Shown here one piece after another: positions 34,429 to 44,614 of a stretch of DNA of 64,000 nucleotides. This DNA comes from Metabacillus dongyingensis (GTDB lineage: Bacteria > Bacillota > Bacilli > Bacillales > Bacillaceae). Where the stretch lies: positions 4,652,001-4,716,000 of the forward strand of contig NZ_CP082944.1 in the NCBI RefSeq assembly GCF_019933155.2. Direction: 5' to 3'. The notes under the pieces are model-generated. The model saw only the letters and a list, made by a program, of their open reading frames with translations. It was not told where the DNA came from and made no database searches. Numbering within the stretch: position 1 is the first letter of the stretch; each line of letters starts with the position of its first letter. The position numbers and the translations under genes are program-made.

Positions 34429-36663
34429 TTATTGAAGAAACCAGTTTTGCAGACTGCTGCGAGTTTGCTCTGAGATGGCTCCTTTTCCGCCAAGGTAATG
34501 AATATGCGGAATGAATGTCATGTGATCATAAATGTAACTTGCGACAGGCACTGGAACTGTATCTTTTTCCACTAGAATTATTGGTGCGCGATTATTCGCT
34601 GCGAGTACGGATCCAGGAAGTGCGTCAATAAATTCTGTACCTCTTGCAAAGAAGACTTTGCGATTGTCCAGATTGTATTTCTTCACGATATTCACGCTGG
34701 TTTCGTAGCGGTTTTTTCCGTAAACGCGATCAACATTGCCTGGACCTACTAAAGCCTCAAGCTGTGTTTGAACGCTTGCTGAGACTGCTGTCTCGCCGCC
34801 GACAATCGTTACTTTGCGTACACCGCTGCCTCTTATAAAATCCGTTACTGCTTTTGGAACAGCAGAAGTTTTTGTGTAAAGAATCGGCATCTGTTCAGCA
34901 GCTGCATACGATGCAATCGATAAAGCATCCGGTGAGTCACTGCTGTCGGATGTGATAAAGATCGAGCCTGAGTGGCCTGCTTGTTTTGCCACAGCAGCTG
35001 CCGTATCATACCGTGTTGAACCGCTGATGCGGTGAACATTTGCAGCGATTGCCTTAAGTTCGGCTTCAACTGCGTCCGAGATAGCTGATTTGCCGCCAAG
35101 AATATAGATGGATGCAGGATTCAGATTCGCTAATGTTTTTTTAACTGACTCAGATAATTGATTAGGATTTGATAATAACAGTGGTGCGTTGTATTTCTTT
35201 GCAAGGACGCTTCCCGTTAATGCATCTACCGGGTTGTCTCCTCTGCCGATAAAGACCGTGTTTGCAGATGACCAGCCGAACTCGGCAATGGCTGCACTTG
35301 TTTCATAGCGATCTTCGCCTTCAATTTCTTCAACGGCTTGATCGATATAATTATCATAGTTTGTGCCAGGGTAATAGAAATTGGTGATTTCCATGTAGTT
35401 TTGGTTTTGATCGGACATTACCTTTGCGCCGTACTGGCTCATTCCGACTCCATGGCCAAACCCTCGGCCATTAAACGTATAGACACCTTTTTCATATGTC
35501 AGCGAATCAATCAGATGACTTTTGAAATCCACAGTGCCGAACATAGAGCGAAGGGTAGAGACGTTAACGTTTGTACCTTCTTTAACGACGGTTTCAATCT
35601 TGCCGTCTTTCATTTGATAGGTGCCATTTGCATTTTTGACATAAAATTCAATGCGGTAGCTTCCTGTTTTACGTCGATCTCCGCTTGTTTTTTCATTAGA
35701 AACAGCAAGCTTCGTCACTTTAACAATTTTGAGGTCTTTGCCAGTGAAGTTTTTGTCTGTTTTTAACCAAGTCTTAATATTGTTTGAATACTTTGCGTCT
35801 TTTTCTTTGACCGTTCCCCACCAATAGCCTGGCTTTGTTAAATCAAGCAATGCCGGGTCAATTTGTGATTCGTTCATTCTGATTGTCCAGCTTACTCTAG
35901 GATCATACGGATCATTTTTTGCAGGGAAATAAGAAAGCGGTGTTCCGCTCGTCCATACATTTGCATTATTTTCTGTTTTTCCGCCGTTGCTTGAACTGTA
36001 CAGTGCGTCAATCAAGCTCCCATTTATCTTCAGAACTTGGCCTTTTGTGCGGTTTACCGCTTCATTCGTATTGTTATAAAGGGAAGATGTCCAAATATAC
36101 CCTTCATATTTTTGAAAGCTCACCGTATCATCAATCGTTTGGTTCATTCTTTTTAATGCGTACGTTCTAGCTGTTACAGTTTGAGCTTTTAATGCCTCAA
36201 CAGACCAGCTTGCAGGCATTTCGCCCGGTACAACCCCTTTTAAATAATCTTCAAGAGGCAGCTCATTTTCCGGTCGGACATATTGACTGTTTTCAACCTT
36301 GAATTTCATCGTGCCTAAATAAGAACGGCCATTGATCTTCATATAATTTCCTGTACCGTATTTTGCAGGCATAAACGCTGCAGAACTGTTTAGAGTCTTT
36401 TTCTTAACGCTGCCATTATACAAGACCAATGCGCCATTTTCATTTTTGACTTTATAGGTATTGCCTTCTTTTAATTTAAAATCATTTTCTCCGGACAAAT
36501 AGTATTCACCTTCAACCAATACCGTCACTTCCTTGGCATTGCCGACATAGTGTTTGAGATTAACAGACACTTCTGAAGGATTACTATTAGCAGCAAACGC
36601 ATTTTCTTCCGCAAACAAAAAGAATAGAGTTAATGCAACAATTGACATAAAAGCCTTATTCAA
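34429..36663 (-). CDS. lytB: SpoIID/LytB-domain amidase enhancer with three CWB2 repeats
   Basis: A 744-residue secreted protein. A signal peptide (1-24) is followed by a SpoIID/LytB domain (about 90-430; PLEDYLKGVVPGEMP, SWSVEALKAQTVTARTYAL, FNGRGFGHGVGMSQYGA) and then three cell-wall-binding type 2 repeats (about 443-744; GEDRYETSAAIA, GSTRYDTAAAVA, GKNRYETSVNIV). LytB of B. subtilis stimulates the LytC amidase; SpoIID-type domains can also be lytic transglycosylases. The start is TTG with GGAGG eight bases upstream. It is third in the lytC-lipoprotein-lytB unit. Confidence 0.92.
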   Translation of the reverse strand: MNKAFMSIVALTLFFLFAEENAFAANSNPSEVSVNLKHYVGNAKEVTVLVEGEYYLSGENDFKLKEGNTYKVKNENGALVLYNGSVKKKTLNSSAAFMPAKYGTGNYMKINGRSYLGTMKFKVENSQYVRPENELPLEDYLKGVVPGEMPASWSVEALKAQTVTARTYALKRMNQTIDDTVSFQKYEGYIWTSSLYNNTNEAVNRTKGQVLKINGSLIDALYSSSNGGKTENNANVWTSGTPLSYFPAKNDPYDPRVSWTIRMNESQIDPALLDLTKPGYWWGTVKEKDAKYSNNIKTWLKTDKNFTGKDLKIVKVTKLAVSNEKTSGDRRKTGSYRIEFYVKNANGTYQMKDGKIETVVKEGTNVNVSTLRSMFGTVDFKSHLIDSLTYEKGVYTFNGRGFGHGVGMSQYGAKVMSDQNQNYMEITNFYYPGTNYDNYIDQAVEEIEGEDRYETSAAIAEFGWSSANTVFIGRGDNPVDALTGSVLAKKYNAPLLLSNPNQLSESVKKTLANLNPASIYILGGKSAISDAVEAELKAIAANVHRISGSTRYDTAAAVAKQAGHSGSIFITSDSSDSPDALSIASYAAAEQMPILYTKTSAVPKAVTDFIRGSGVRKVTIVGGETAVSASVQTQLEALVGPGNVDRVYGKNRYETSVNIVKKYNLDNRKVFFARGTEFIDALPGSVLAANNRAPIILVEKDTVPVPVASYIYDHMTFIPHIHYLGGKGAISEQTRSSLQNWFLQ

Positions 36664-36711
36664 AAGTAGTTCCTCCGCTATGATAGATTGAGAGCTTCTA
36701 GCATTAGCAGT

Positions 36712-37524
36712 TTATTCCACAGAAGACAAACTTGACTCACCCTTGTACCCATTTTCTCCGGTAAGTTCGAAATCTTCTTTTACGAGTCCGAGTTTAGGAG
36801 CATAATATCTTGTGAAAATGGTTTCCTCGTCTACTACTTCATTTGATATTTTCTGAATGACGAAAACATTTTTCAGTTTTCCGTAATCTGTTTCAACTGC
36901 AGCTGATTTTTCAAGCAGTTTCCAATCCGCACCATCGCCCAGCAGCTTTTCATTCATATTCGGTTCAAATGAATCCAGCAGACTGACAGAATGATCCTGC
37001 AGATCACGCTCCTCATATACGAGGGTAATTTCGGAACCTGTCCATTTAAAAATTTGAGTGGTTGTTGAGTCACCCAATGTCAGTGCAATTTGAACAAACT
37101 CTTCATTAGCTGCCACTACATTTTCTGTGAGTAAAACGACACCGCCTTCTTTAAATTGTTTTTTTGCTCCCGTCTCAGGACGATATTCCAAAAATGGACC
37201 TGCCGTACTTTGTTCACTCTCCATTTTTTTATCGGTATTTTCTGGAGATTCTTTAGGCTTTTCCGTTTTTTCTTCTGAACTTACTTCTGTTTCACCTTTT
37301 GAATTCTGATCATTTTCTTCTGCCTTTTCTTGATCAGGTTCTTCTTTTGACGATGTTTGAGTTTGATCAGACTCTTTATTAACTGGTTCTTCTTTATCAA
37401 TAGGTTCAGTCACTGAAGCTTTCTTCTCTTTCTGCTCCTCTTGCTTTCCTGCCTCTTCTTCACTTGCTGCACATCCTGCTAAAAATAAGAGAATTAGAGA
37501 AAAAACAGACAGCATTTTTTTCAT
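36712..37524 (-). CDS. Low-complexity lipoprotein between lytC and lytB
   Basis: A 270-residue lipoprotein. The signal peptide ends in the lipobox LAGC (Cys near residue 18). Residues about 20-105 are a charged, Glu/Lys/Ser-rich linker. Residues about 115-270 form a beta-rich globular domain that I do not recognise (PFLEYRPETGAKKQF, ... RYYAPKLGLVKEDFE). The start at 37524 is chosen because AAGG lies nine bases upstream; the ATG at 37533 touches the site. In B. subtilis, LytA is a short lipoprotein of the lytABC operon; this protein has the same place but is much longer. Confidence 0.85.
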   Translation of the reverse strand: MKKMLSVFSLILLFLAGCAASEEEAGKQEEQKEKKASVTEPIDKEEPVNKESDQTQTSSKEEPDQEKAEENDQNSKGETEVSSEEKTEKPKESPENTDKKMESEQSTAGPFLEYRPETGAKKQFKEGGVVLLTENVVAANEEFVQIALTLGDSTTTQIFKWTGSEITLVYEERDLQDHSVSLLDSFEPNMNEKLLGDGADWKLLEKSAAVETDYGKLKNVFVIQKISNEVVDEETIFTRYYAPKLGLVKEDFELTGENGYKGESSLSSVE

Positions 37525-37548
37525 TTTAATCATCCTTAACTTAAGAAA

Positions 37549-37574
37549 GATTCGGGCTTATGTGGGCCCGAATC
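37549..37574 (-). terminator. Hairpin between lytC and the lipoprotein gene
   Basis: GATTCGGGC / GCCCGAATC stem with a weak T-rich tail. It could partly terminate or process the lytC message and so lower expression of the lipoprotein and lytB. Confidence 0.6.
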
Positions 37575-37582
37575 AATCTGAA

Positions 37583-39694
37583 TTATCTTACTCTGTTGAA
37601 AATCTCGCCTGTTATCACATCAGGTACAGCTCCGCCGATAAGCGTAACTTCCTTCATATGATGCTTGCCGCCATATTCCATGATGTATGTTTCCAGGGAT
37701 TTGTTAAACGTTGAACCTGCCAGGATCAGCGGTGCCTTTGTCACTAATGATAAAGGTGCTGCTGTTAATGCATCCGGGAAGTTTGCTCCGGTTGATACTA
37801 AAATAGAATCTGAGTTTAGATATGGATCAAAACGCCACAGTACTTTTGCAAGTGTTTCATAGCGGTCTTTACCAGCTAAACGTGCATAGCTTGCTGGAGC
37901 TGCATTTTTTACCTGAGTATCAATATTTGAAGTGAGAACGCTATTTCCTCCAAGAATAAGAGCCTGCTTGCCTTTAAGTTTCACTCTTGCCTCACTTGAA
38001 AGACTATTTGTATCGGACAGCATAATGGCCCAGTTTTTCTGAGCAGCTATAGGCGCTGCGCCAAGAGCATCCGCATAGTTTCGTCCTGATGTGACAAAGT
38101 AGCCATCTACATTTCCGATTTGATTTAGAATAAGCTGATTTGTCTCGAAACGATTCGCTCCGCTTACTCTTTCAACCGTCAGATGCATTGATTGAAGCTG
38201 TGCGGCAATACCTTTAGAGACGGCACCCTCACCGCCAATGATGATCGCTTTTTTTGCTTTTAGACGGGTGATTTCATTTGTTATGTAAGAATCCATTCCA
38301 GTTCCTTTTACTAAAAGGATTGGCGCTGCCCCGTGCTTTCTTGATAGGGGACCTGCTGATAATGCATCAGCATATCCTGTGCCTGTTGCAATAATGATGG
38401 TTTTATCCGGTTTACTGTCTGCAAAACCTGCAGGATACATTTTCTTAGAAACATTGATTGCTGTTTGATAACGATCTGCACCAACTAATTTCGTTAATGG
38501 CAGCTTTCTTGTAACTTTATCGTTTGCGATATTTGTGAATACTACTTCACCTGAAATATTATTTACAACTCTCGCATTTGGCGCATTTTTTCCTGCAATG
38601 TAACGTGCGTGCTCAAAATCGACGTAGCCTGCTTTCTTTGCACCATTTACATAGAGATCATATTTTTTAGGCAGGAAGTTCGACCAAAGGGTAAAGCCGT
38701 TGCTTTTATAGACTAGTCTCGTATTCCTGTAGCGTTGTGCAAAAGCCATAGCTTCGCTTGATGTATAGAACTCTCCTAATTTTCCATTCGTTCTGTGGTG
38801 CACTTCATATAGAGTGCTTGTTTTATAGATATCTTTTTGAGCATACTTATCAAACACTCTGACTGGTTTCGTCTGTTTTTTGGCAAATTGCAGCGCCTGA
38901 TCCTTCGATTTCGTCGTTAATAATTTATGATTGCCGGAATCGTATACTTCATAGACTTTAAAGTAATTCACGACGGACGAAGCGATGGCTTGAGCTGCCT
39001 TATTTTGAAAATCTGACGTTTTAATTCGTGCTTCTTCTTCACGATTGGTCATGTAGCCCATTTCCACCAAGACAGCAGGCATTTGTGCATTGCGGATGAC
39101 ATAGAAGCTTTGATCATCGGCAATTCCTCTGTCGATTGAACCTAATTTAGCTAAAACAGCCGGATGAATTTCACCTGCTAAACGCTGATTATCTGCTAAG
39201 TATCTGATTTGCAGGGGATCGTGAGGATATTCTTCCTTAGCGTGGTCTACGCCATTATAAAAGTAGGTTTCGTATCCTTTTACGTAGGGGTTGCTTGGAT
39301 GAGCATTATGGTGAATGGAAATAAATACGCTGTTATCATTATTTCCTTTTGCAAAACTGTTCGCCTTTTGCATTCTGAGATCGAAGTCACCGCCATCTGT
39401 ACTACCGTCCGCTTTCTTCAAATATGGTGCAAATTCCATATCCGTATCTCTTGTTAAATAAACTTTAATGCCGCTAGTTATAAGGTAATCTCTCACTTTT
39501 TGCGACACAATCAGATTGGCTTTTTTCTCGCAAAAACCAGTCGTGTTCCCAGTTAAACCGCATGTACCGCTGAATTTCCCTCCATGACCAGGATCAATAA
39601 CAAGGACTTTTTCAGCAAAACCCGTATTCGGGGCAAATAAGAGCATTAAAAATAGAAAGACGCCCAGTGCCCATGACTTGCTGCTTTTCATCAT
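37583..39694 (-). CDS. lytC: N-acetylmuramoyl-L-alanine amidase LytC-like, with three CWB2 repeats
   Basis: A 703-residue secreted autolysin. A signal peptide (1-27) is followed by an N-terminal Amidase_3 domain (about 29-245; VIDPGHGGKFSG, SIHHNAHPS, VLVEMGYMTN), a middle region with two SPOR-like segments (about 255-385), and three CWB2 repeats (about 397-703; GADRYQTAINVS, GANRFETNQLIL, GKDRYETLAKVL). The domain order is reversed relative to B. subtilis LytC, where the CWB2 repeats come first. Two adjacent ATGs (39694, 39691) are possible starts. It is first in the lytC-lipoprotein-lytB unit. Confidence 0.92.
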   Translation of the reverse strand: MMKSSKSWALGVFLFLMLLFAPNTGFAEKVLVIDPGHGGKFSGTCGLTGNTTGFCEKKANLIVSQKVRDYLITSGIKVYLTRDTDMEFAPYLKKADGSTDGGDFDLRMQKANSFAKGNNDNSVFISIHHNAHPSNPYVKGYETYFYNGVDHAKEEYPHDPLQIRYLADNQRLAGEIHPAVLAKLGSIDRGIADDQSFYVIRNAQMPAVLVEMGYMTNREEEARIKTSDFQNKAAQAIASSVVNYFKVYEVYDSGNHKLLTTKSKDQALQFAKKQTKPVRVFDKYAQKDIYKTSTLYEVHHRTNGKLGEFYTSSEAMAFAQRYRNTRLVYKSNGFTLWSNFLPKKYDLYVNGAKKAGYVDFEHARYIAGKNAPNARVVNNISGEVVFTNIANDKVTRKLPLTKLVGADRYQTAINVSKKMYPAGFADSKPDKTIIIATGTGYADALSAGPLSRKHGAAPILLVKGTGMDSYITNEITRLKAKKAIIIGGEGAVSKGIAAQLQSMHLTVERVSGANRFETNQLILNQIGNVDGYFVTSGRNYADALGAAPIAAQKNWAIMLSDTNSLSSEARVKLKGKQALILGGNSVLTSNIDTQVKNAAPASYARLAGKDRYETLAKVLWRFDPYLNSDSILVSTGANFPDALTAAPLSLVTKAPLILAGSTFNKSLETYIMEYGGKHHMKEVTLIGGAVPDVITGEIFNRVR

Positions 39695-39733
39695 TCACTC
39701 TCCTTTTTCTACAATTTTCGCTACTACTCTCCT

Positions 39734-39742
39734 ATTATAGCA
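39734..39742 (-). promoter_or_regulatory. Extended -10 promoter of lytC
   Basis: Minus strand TGCTATAAT (TGnTATAAT, extended -10 type), 40 bp upstream of the lytC start. No good -35 element is seen, and no sigma-D type -10 (GCCGATAT) is present. Confidence 0.55.
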
Positions 39743-39840
39743 CCCGCAATCTCTCATTCTTATAAGATTATGTCCATTAACGCTAATTAGGCATTAAGGC
39801 ATTAGAGGACATAGATCTTTTGTCAGATAAGCAAAAAGAA

Positions 39841-39866
39841 GCTGCCGAGCCAATAAGCCCAGCAGC
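39841..39866 (-). terminator. Intrinsic terminator of the subtilase gene
   Basis: GCTGCTGGGC / GCnCGGCAGC stem followed by TTCTTTTT on the minus strand. Confidence 0.8.
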
Positions 39867-39885
39867 TGGAAGGTAATTGAATTTT

Positions 39886-42800
39886 TTATTGGATCAATTT
39901 ATGAATCTCAGTAAGGACCTCATCAGATACAGCCCCTTTTCCTCCAAACACTTTCACTTGTCCAATTTCATTGCCTCCGAAGAAATTTTTAACTTCTGAA
40001 GATAAGGTTTTGCCAACAAGGATTACTCCGCTTTCATGCTTAGCAGCTAATCCTGCTCCCGCCAATGCATCTGCAAAGTTTTGCCCAGTTGCGGCATATA
40101 CCACATCTAATGATGGCTCAAAGTAATCTGCAAGCGCTACGCTTGTTGCATAGCGGTCTTTTCCATACACTCTTTCAGCATCTGGAAGTTTTTTATACAC
40201 ACTGTCAGACAGAGCCACTTGGCCTCCGACTACCAATGTATGTTCAACTCCCAGTTCTTCAAGAACCTTACTTGATGCAGCAGGAAGTTTATCTTTTTGA
40301 GACAATACGATCGGCATACCGTACTGACCTGCATAAGAAGCAACAGCCAGAGCATCTGCAAAGCTTGTTCCGTTTACAACAACTGCATCTTCTGAACCAT
40401 CCGGAGCGACTTCTTTAGCAATTGCTGCGGCAGTTGCCCATCGGTCTTTACCGAAGATGCGGTCTACTTCAAGACCCATATTTTCTAATTGATCTTCTAC
40501 TTTTACAGAAACAGCGCTTGTTCCGCCAAGGATCACAACTGTTTCTGCACCCAGCCTTTCAAGCTCAGCTTTTGCAGCTCCTGATAACCCTTTTGAATCT
40601 GTTAATAATATTGGAGCATCATATTGAGCTGCAAGCGGTACACCTGCCAATGCATCAGCAAATTCCTGTCCTTTTGCAAGGAAGACAAGCTCAGAGCTTT
40701 CCCAGCCTTCAGAGCTGATGGCTGCTGCTGTTTCATAGCGGTTTTCTCCGCTGATGCGGCTAACTTTATCATCTCCGCGGTATACTTTTACTTCTTTAAC
40801 TGTTTTGTGGCCAGCTAAGTCAGTCGCTTCTACCATGAATGTGTTTTCACCCGGCTGAAGCGCAACTTCTGTCTTGATTTCTTTCTCAATGCCTCGCATT
40901 TCATATGGCTCTCTCAGCATGTTGTAGAAGACCTCGTCCCCGTCAACAGCCACCCGAAGCTCATCAAAATTATCCGAAACATTTGTTGTAATTGTTGCTT
41001 TTTCTGCAGCAGCACTTACACTTGCAGGTGCACTTACAGATAGCTCAGGTGCAGTTGTGTCAACGAAGAATTGCTTTAAGAAAGAAATTTCGTTGCCTGC
41101 TTCATCTGAACCTGCAATTCTGATTTTATGGAATCCATCTTCTAGTGTAAGAGTCGTTTCAAACTCATAGCGTTTTGTTTCAGCATTCCATTTCAATTCA
41201 ACTGATTGGCCGTCTACCGTGAAGTTAGTCACTTTAGACTCATCTGTTACATAGCCTTTTACAGGAACTTCATTCGTATCATATGTTCCGAGGGCTTCAG
41301 GAAGCTCGGCAATGATTGATGGAATTGTCCCATCATTCACACCTTTGAACTCTTTTGCAGATGTGTTGCCTGCATTGTCTACTGCAAGAACCGTTACAGT
41401 TGAACCTGTCACAAGATTCTCAAGCTTGAATTCCGTTGTTGTTGGCGCAAGTGTTAATGGATTTCCTTCTTTATCTTTGCCAACGACAGATTGGCCGTTA
41501 ACAAGAACATCAATGTATGCAACTCCTGAACGCTCATCCGCTGCACCAAATGTTACTTTATTATCTTTAAATTCGGCATTTAAAGTTGGCTGAACTGTAT
41601 CCACGATAACAGGAACGTGAACCTTTTGAGGCGCTTTCCCTGCATAATCTACAGCTGCAGCAATTTCAAAGTAATATTGACCGTCTTTTACAAGAGCGTT
41701 TTTCACCTTTCCATCCCATTGGTTTGCAGGATTTAGCGTGTACATTGAACCTGAGCCTGCATCATAGTAATGCTTGCGCACCTCAAGTTCCGTGCGAATA
41801 GTACGCAATTGTTTTTTGTTCTCATCAAGAACATTGTATTTTACCTCTTTAGCGTTTCGCAGGAATGAAAGAACCGGTATTAACTGGTCATTGCTGCCGT
41901 CGCCATTCGGAGAAATCGCAATTTTGCTTCCATCGAATGGAACTTTTTCGTTAAACGCATCATATCCAAGGAAATTGAAGTCTTCGCCATCCTTTGCTAC
42001 AACTCCAGAAATCCCATAGAAAGTTTCGTTTTCAGCATCAAAGTTCATCGCATCAAGAATTGGAGCTTTACCCCAGTCTCCATTGAAGCCTACATAAGGT
42101 ACGGTAAGCTGTGATAAACCTTCAGCAGAGAATGTCACGAATCCTTCTACAAAGTAACCGTTTTTGAAGACATCCTTCACTGGTACAGGAGTTTCAAAGT
42201 CATCCCCTAAGACTTTTGCATTTTCAGTATCAAGTGTGACTTTTACTGTTTTTGTTTCCCCGGCAGCAACTTCTACTTTTGCAGTGTCCTTGCCGTCTAC
42301 TTTAATAACAGCATCTAGTAATTGTTGTGTTTCAAGCTCATCATAGTCATATCCGAGAGATCCCTTATTGGCGAAATCCGTTTGAACATTTGCTTTTACG
42401 TCATAAGAAACGGCTTTGTCACTGAAGTTTTTAAGATCAAGCGAAAATTCCACTTTATCTCCAACTTCTTTCAATGCCACTTTTCCTTCACCTGTTTTTG
42501 GTTCTGTTACAACTGCAGGTGTATTAAGTGCAGAATAGAGTTTCATTAATCCCGCACCTTGACGGCGAGGAGAATAAGGAAGTTCCCATTTAAAAGCGTC
42601 ATTAACCAATCCTTTATCGATAACAGGCTGAGATGTATTCATTAAGATGTTTTTCGCCATAAGGACACGATCTGCACCTTCTAAATTGAATAACTCGTCT
42701 ACGCGCTCAAGCACAATCGCAGATCCTCCAGCCACATGAGGTGCAGCCATCGACGTTCCGCTCATAATTCCGTACTGATTATCATTGAATGTAGATAAGA

Positions 42801-44520
42801 TTTTTCCGCCCGGAGCTGTGATTTCAGGTTTGAAATCAAGATTAGGAGTCACTCCCCATGATGTAAAGGCAGACATTTTTCCTGCATCAGCATTTGGAGC
42901 AGCTACTTTGTCATCTCCAAATGTCACTTCAAGTTTCTTGCCTTCCTTCGCTTGAGCTTCAAGGGCATTACCATCTGCAATGCTTAAAGAAACTAATGGA
43001 ATCGAAGGTTTGTCTAAAGCCATGCTTACATAGTCGCCATGTGCAGGCAATCCGCGGATGATTACACCGGCAGCGCCTTGCGCTTCAGCCATTTTCTGGA
43101 TATTTGCATAGAAATATCCCCCTGTACGAACGGCAAAGACAACTTTACCTTTTACATCTTTCCCTTCATATTGTGCAGGCTGTCCATCTCCTACATACAC
43201 AATATCAAGCTTTTGACCTTTGAATTTATCAAGGAATTTCGGTCCGTCCTGTTTTTGGTACCCAATAGTTCCAAAATCAGCGCCGTCTACTTGAACTTTC
43301 ATCGCATCAAGATCAATTGTTGAGTTTTCAATGGAAGCAACCTGCAGGGAATCATAAGAAAGACCCGGAGATCCAACTAATCCCACATCAGGATTGCTTG
43401 CATAAGGATTTGCCCAGCCGTTTCCTAAATGAGCTGAGTTACCTGCAGAAACAGACATGACCACTCCGTTTTCAACTGCTCTTGCAATAGCTTGCTGCTC
43501 AGGATCTTCAGGCAGCACGAATGATGCTGTTGAGCCTAAGCTCATATTCAATACATCTGCCCCCAATTGAATGGAATCATCAATTGCTTTCACATAGATA
43601 TCGCTCCATGTAGAAGGCATTTCAGGATCATTTCCGAAAACTTTCAGAGCTAAAAGCTGTGCCTCGGGAGCCACGCCTTTTAATCCGCCGTTTTCTTCAT
43701 CTCCATTTGCGCCAACCGTTCCCCCTACGTGCATTCCATGCATCGATGCACCTGGTCCTAAATCAAGAATTTCTTCATTTTCGTCCATATAGTTATAACC
43801 ATACGGCACTTTTTCTGTGTAAAACTTTCCTGGCAAGTTAAGGTCTGAAACAGCATCTCCTACAGAACCTTCTGTTAAAGCAGGAACTGTATCTTCACTT
43901 AGAATCATGTCTCTGTGACTTGGATCGATCCCTGTATCGATGATACCTACGATCATTCCTTCACCGTCATAGCCTAAATCCCAAGACTCGCGTGCTTCCA
44001 CTAAGTCTTTACTGTATTTCATTTCAGGTTCTGCAGCCGGACGATCGTATTCATGAGCGATCGTTACTTTGTTAACGCCTGTTAACTTTTCAAGCAAAGC
44101 GATCTTTCCATATTCAACTTCTCCGGAGAAGCCGTTGACTACAGTTGTAAACTCCTGCTCGAATTTCATTCCGATGCTTTTAGTAGCGATTTGGTTTTTA
44201 ACCGCATTTTGCTCCTTCAAAGCGTTTGCTTTCAGCTCTTCCTGCTTTGATTTTGCAAGAGCACCGAATTTCTTTCCTTGCTTTGTTGCATATGTAATTG
44301 CGGGCTCGCCCTCGACTTCGACAATTACACGAACTTTGTCCGTACTCTTATATTGTTTTTCAGCGTCTGATTTTTTAATAGATTGCTTGCCGGCATTTTT
44401 CTTAACCTCAGTATTGGCATTTCCCTTTTGCGGTGTCGGAACCGCTGCTAATGCTGCATTTGAGAAAACCAGCAAGAACGCGAACAGTAAAAATACCGAT
44501 CTTTTCAGTTTAACCTTCAA
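39886..44520 (-). CDS. Large secreted subtilisin-like protease (Vpr type) with PA, Ig-like and three CWB2 repeats
   Basis: A 1544-residue secreted S8 protease. A signal peptide (1-25) and inhibitor-like propeptide (about 55-165) precede a catalytic domain with Asp in GIIDTGIDPSHRD (near 195), His in MHGMHVGGTVGANG (near 262) and Ser in SGTSMAAPHVAGG (near 591). A PA insert (about 450-540) interrupts it. Then follow Fn3/Ig-like wall-spanning domains (about 680-1245) and three CWB2 repeats (about 1252-1544; GENRYETAAAIS, GKDRWATAAAIA, GKDRYATSVALA). The wall-binding tail would keep the protease on the cell surface. The start is TTG. Confidence 0.93.
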   Translation of the reverse strand: MKVKLKRSVFLLFAFLLVFSNAALAAVPTPQKGNANTEVKKNAGKQSIKKSDAEKQYKSTDKVRVIVEVEGEPAITYATKQGKKFGALAKSKQEELKANALKEQNAVKNQIATKSIGMKFEQEFTTVVNGFSGEVEYGKIALLEKLTGVNKVTIAHEYDRPAAEPEMKYSKDLVEARESWDLGYDGEGMIVGIIDTGIDPSHRDMILSEDTVPALTEGSVGDAVSDLNLPGKFYTEKVPYGYNYMDENEEILDLGPGASMHGMHVGGTVGANGDEENGGLKGVAPEAQLLALKVFGNDPEMPSTWSDIYVKAIDDSIQLGADVLNMSLGSTASFVLPEDPEQQAIARAVENGVVMSVSAGNSAHLGNGWANPYASNPDVGLVGSPGLSYDSLQVASIENSTIDLDAMKVQVDGADFGTIGYQKQDGPKFLDKFKGQKLDIVYVGDGQPAQYEGKDVKGKVVFAVRTGGYFYANIQKMAEAQGAAGVIIRGLPAHGDYVSMALDKPSIPLVSLSIADGNALEAQAKEGKKLEVTFGDDKVAAPNADAGKMSAFTSWGVTPNLDFKPEITAPGGKILSTFNDNQYGIMSGTSMAAPHVAGGSAIVLERVDELFNLEGADRVLMAKNILMNTSQPVIDKGLVNDAFKWELPYSPRRQGAGLMKLYSALNTPAVVTEPKTGEGKVALKEVGDKVEFSLDLKNFSDKAVSYDVKANVQTDFANKGSLGYDYDELETQQLLDAVIKVDGKDTAKVEVAAGETKTVKVTLDTENAKVLGDDFETPVPVKDVFKNGYFVEGFVTFSAEGLSQLTVPYVGFNGDWGKAPILDAMNFDAENETFYGISGVVAKDGEDFNFLGYDAFNEKVPFDGSKIAISPNGDGSNDQLIPVLSFLRNAKEVKYNVLDENKKQLRTIRTELEVRKHYYDAGSGSMYTLNPANQWDGKVKNALVKDGQYYFEIAAAVDYAGKAPQKVHVPVIVDTVQPTLNAEFKDNKVTFGAADERSGVAYIDVLVNGQSVVGKDKEGNPLTLAPTTTEFKLENLVTGSTVTVLAVDNAGNTSAKEFKGVNDGTIPSIIAELPEALGTYDTNEVPVKGYVTDESKVTNFTVDGQSVELKWNAETKRYEFETTLTLEDGFHKIRIAGSDEAGNEISFLKQFFVDTTAPELSVSAPASVSAAAEKATITTNVSDNFDELRVAVDGDEVFYNMLREPYEMRGIEKEIKTEVALQPGENTFMVEATDLAGHKTVKEVKVYRGDDKVSRISGENRYETAAAISSEGWESSELVFLAKGQEFADALAGVPLAAQYDAPILLTDSKGLSGAAKAELERLGAETVVILGGTSAVSVKVEDQLENMGLEVDRIFGKDRWATAAAIAKEVAPDGSEDAVVVNGTSFADALAVASYAGQYGMPIVLSQKDKLPAASSKVLEELGVEHTLVVGGQVALSDSVYKKLPDAERVYGKDRYATSVALADYFEPSLDVVYAATGQNFADALAGAGLAAKHESGVILVGKTLSSEVKNFFGGNEIGQVKVFGGKGAVSDEVLTEIHKLIQ

Positions 44521-44579
44521 CTACTTGACCCCCCTAGTAATTTAGCAGTGTGTTTCACTAAAAAAATACTAATTTATCC

Positions 44580-44587
44580 CTCCTTTA
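44580..44587 (-). promoter_or_regulatory. Orphan Shine-Dalgarno in the subtilase leader
   Basis: AAAGGAGG on the minus strand, about 20 nt from the predicted transcript start and about 60 nt upstream of the TTG start, with no ATG, GTG or TTG at usable distance. It resembles STAB-SD elements that stabilise Bacillus mRNA by binding ribosomes. Confidence 0.45.
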
Positions 44588-44614
44588 ACATATATAGAAA
44601 TTATTTACTCTTTC

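Noticed and set aside
39695..39840. Sigma-D promoter for the lytC-lytB operon
   Set aside because: No GCCGATAT-type -10 was found; only an extended -10 sigma-A type element is visible.
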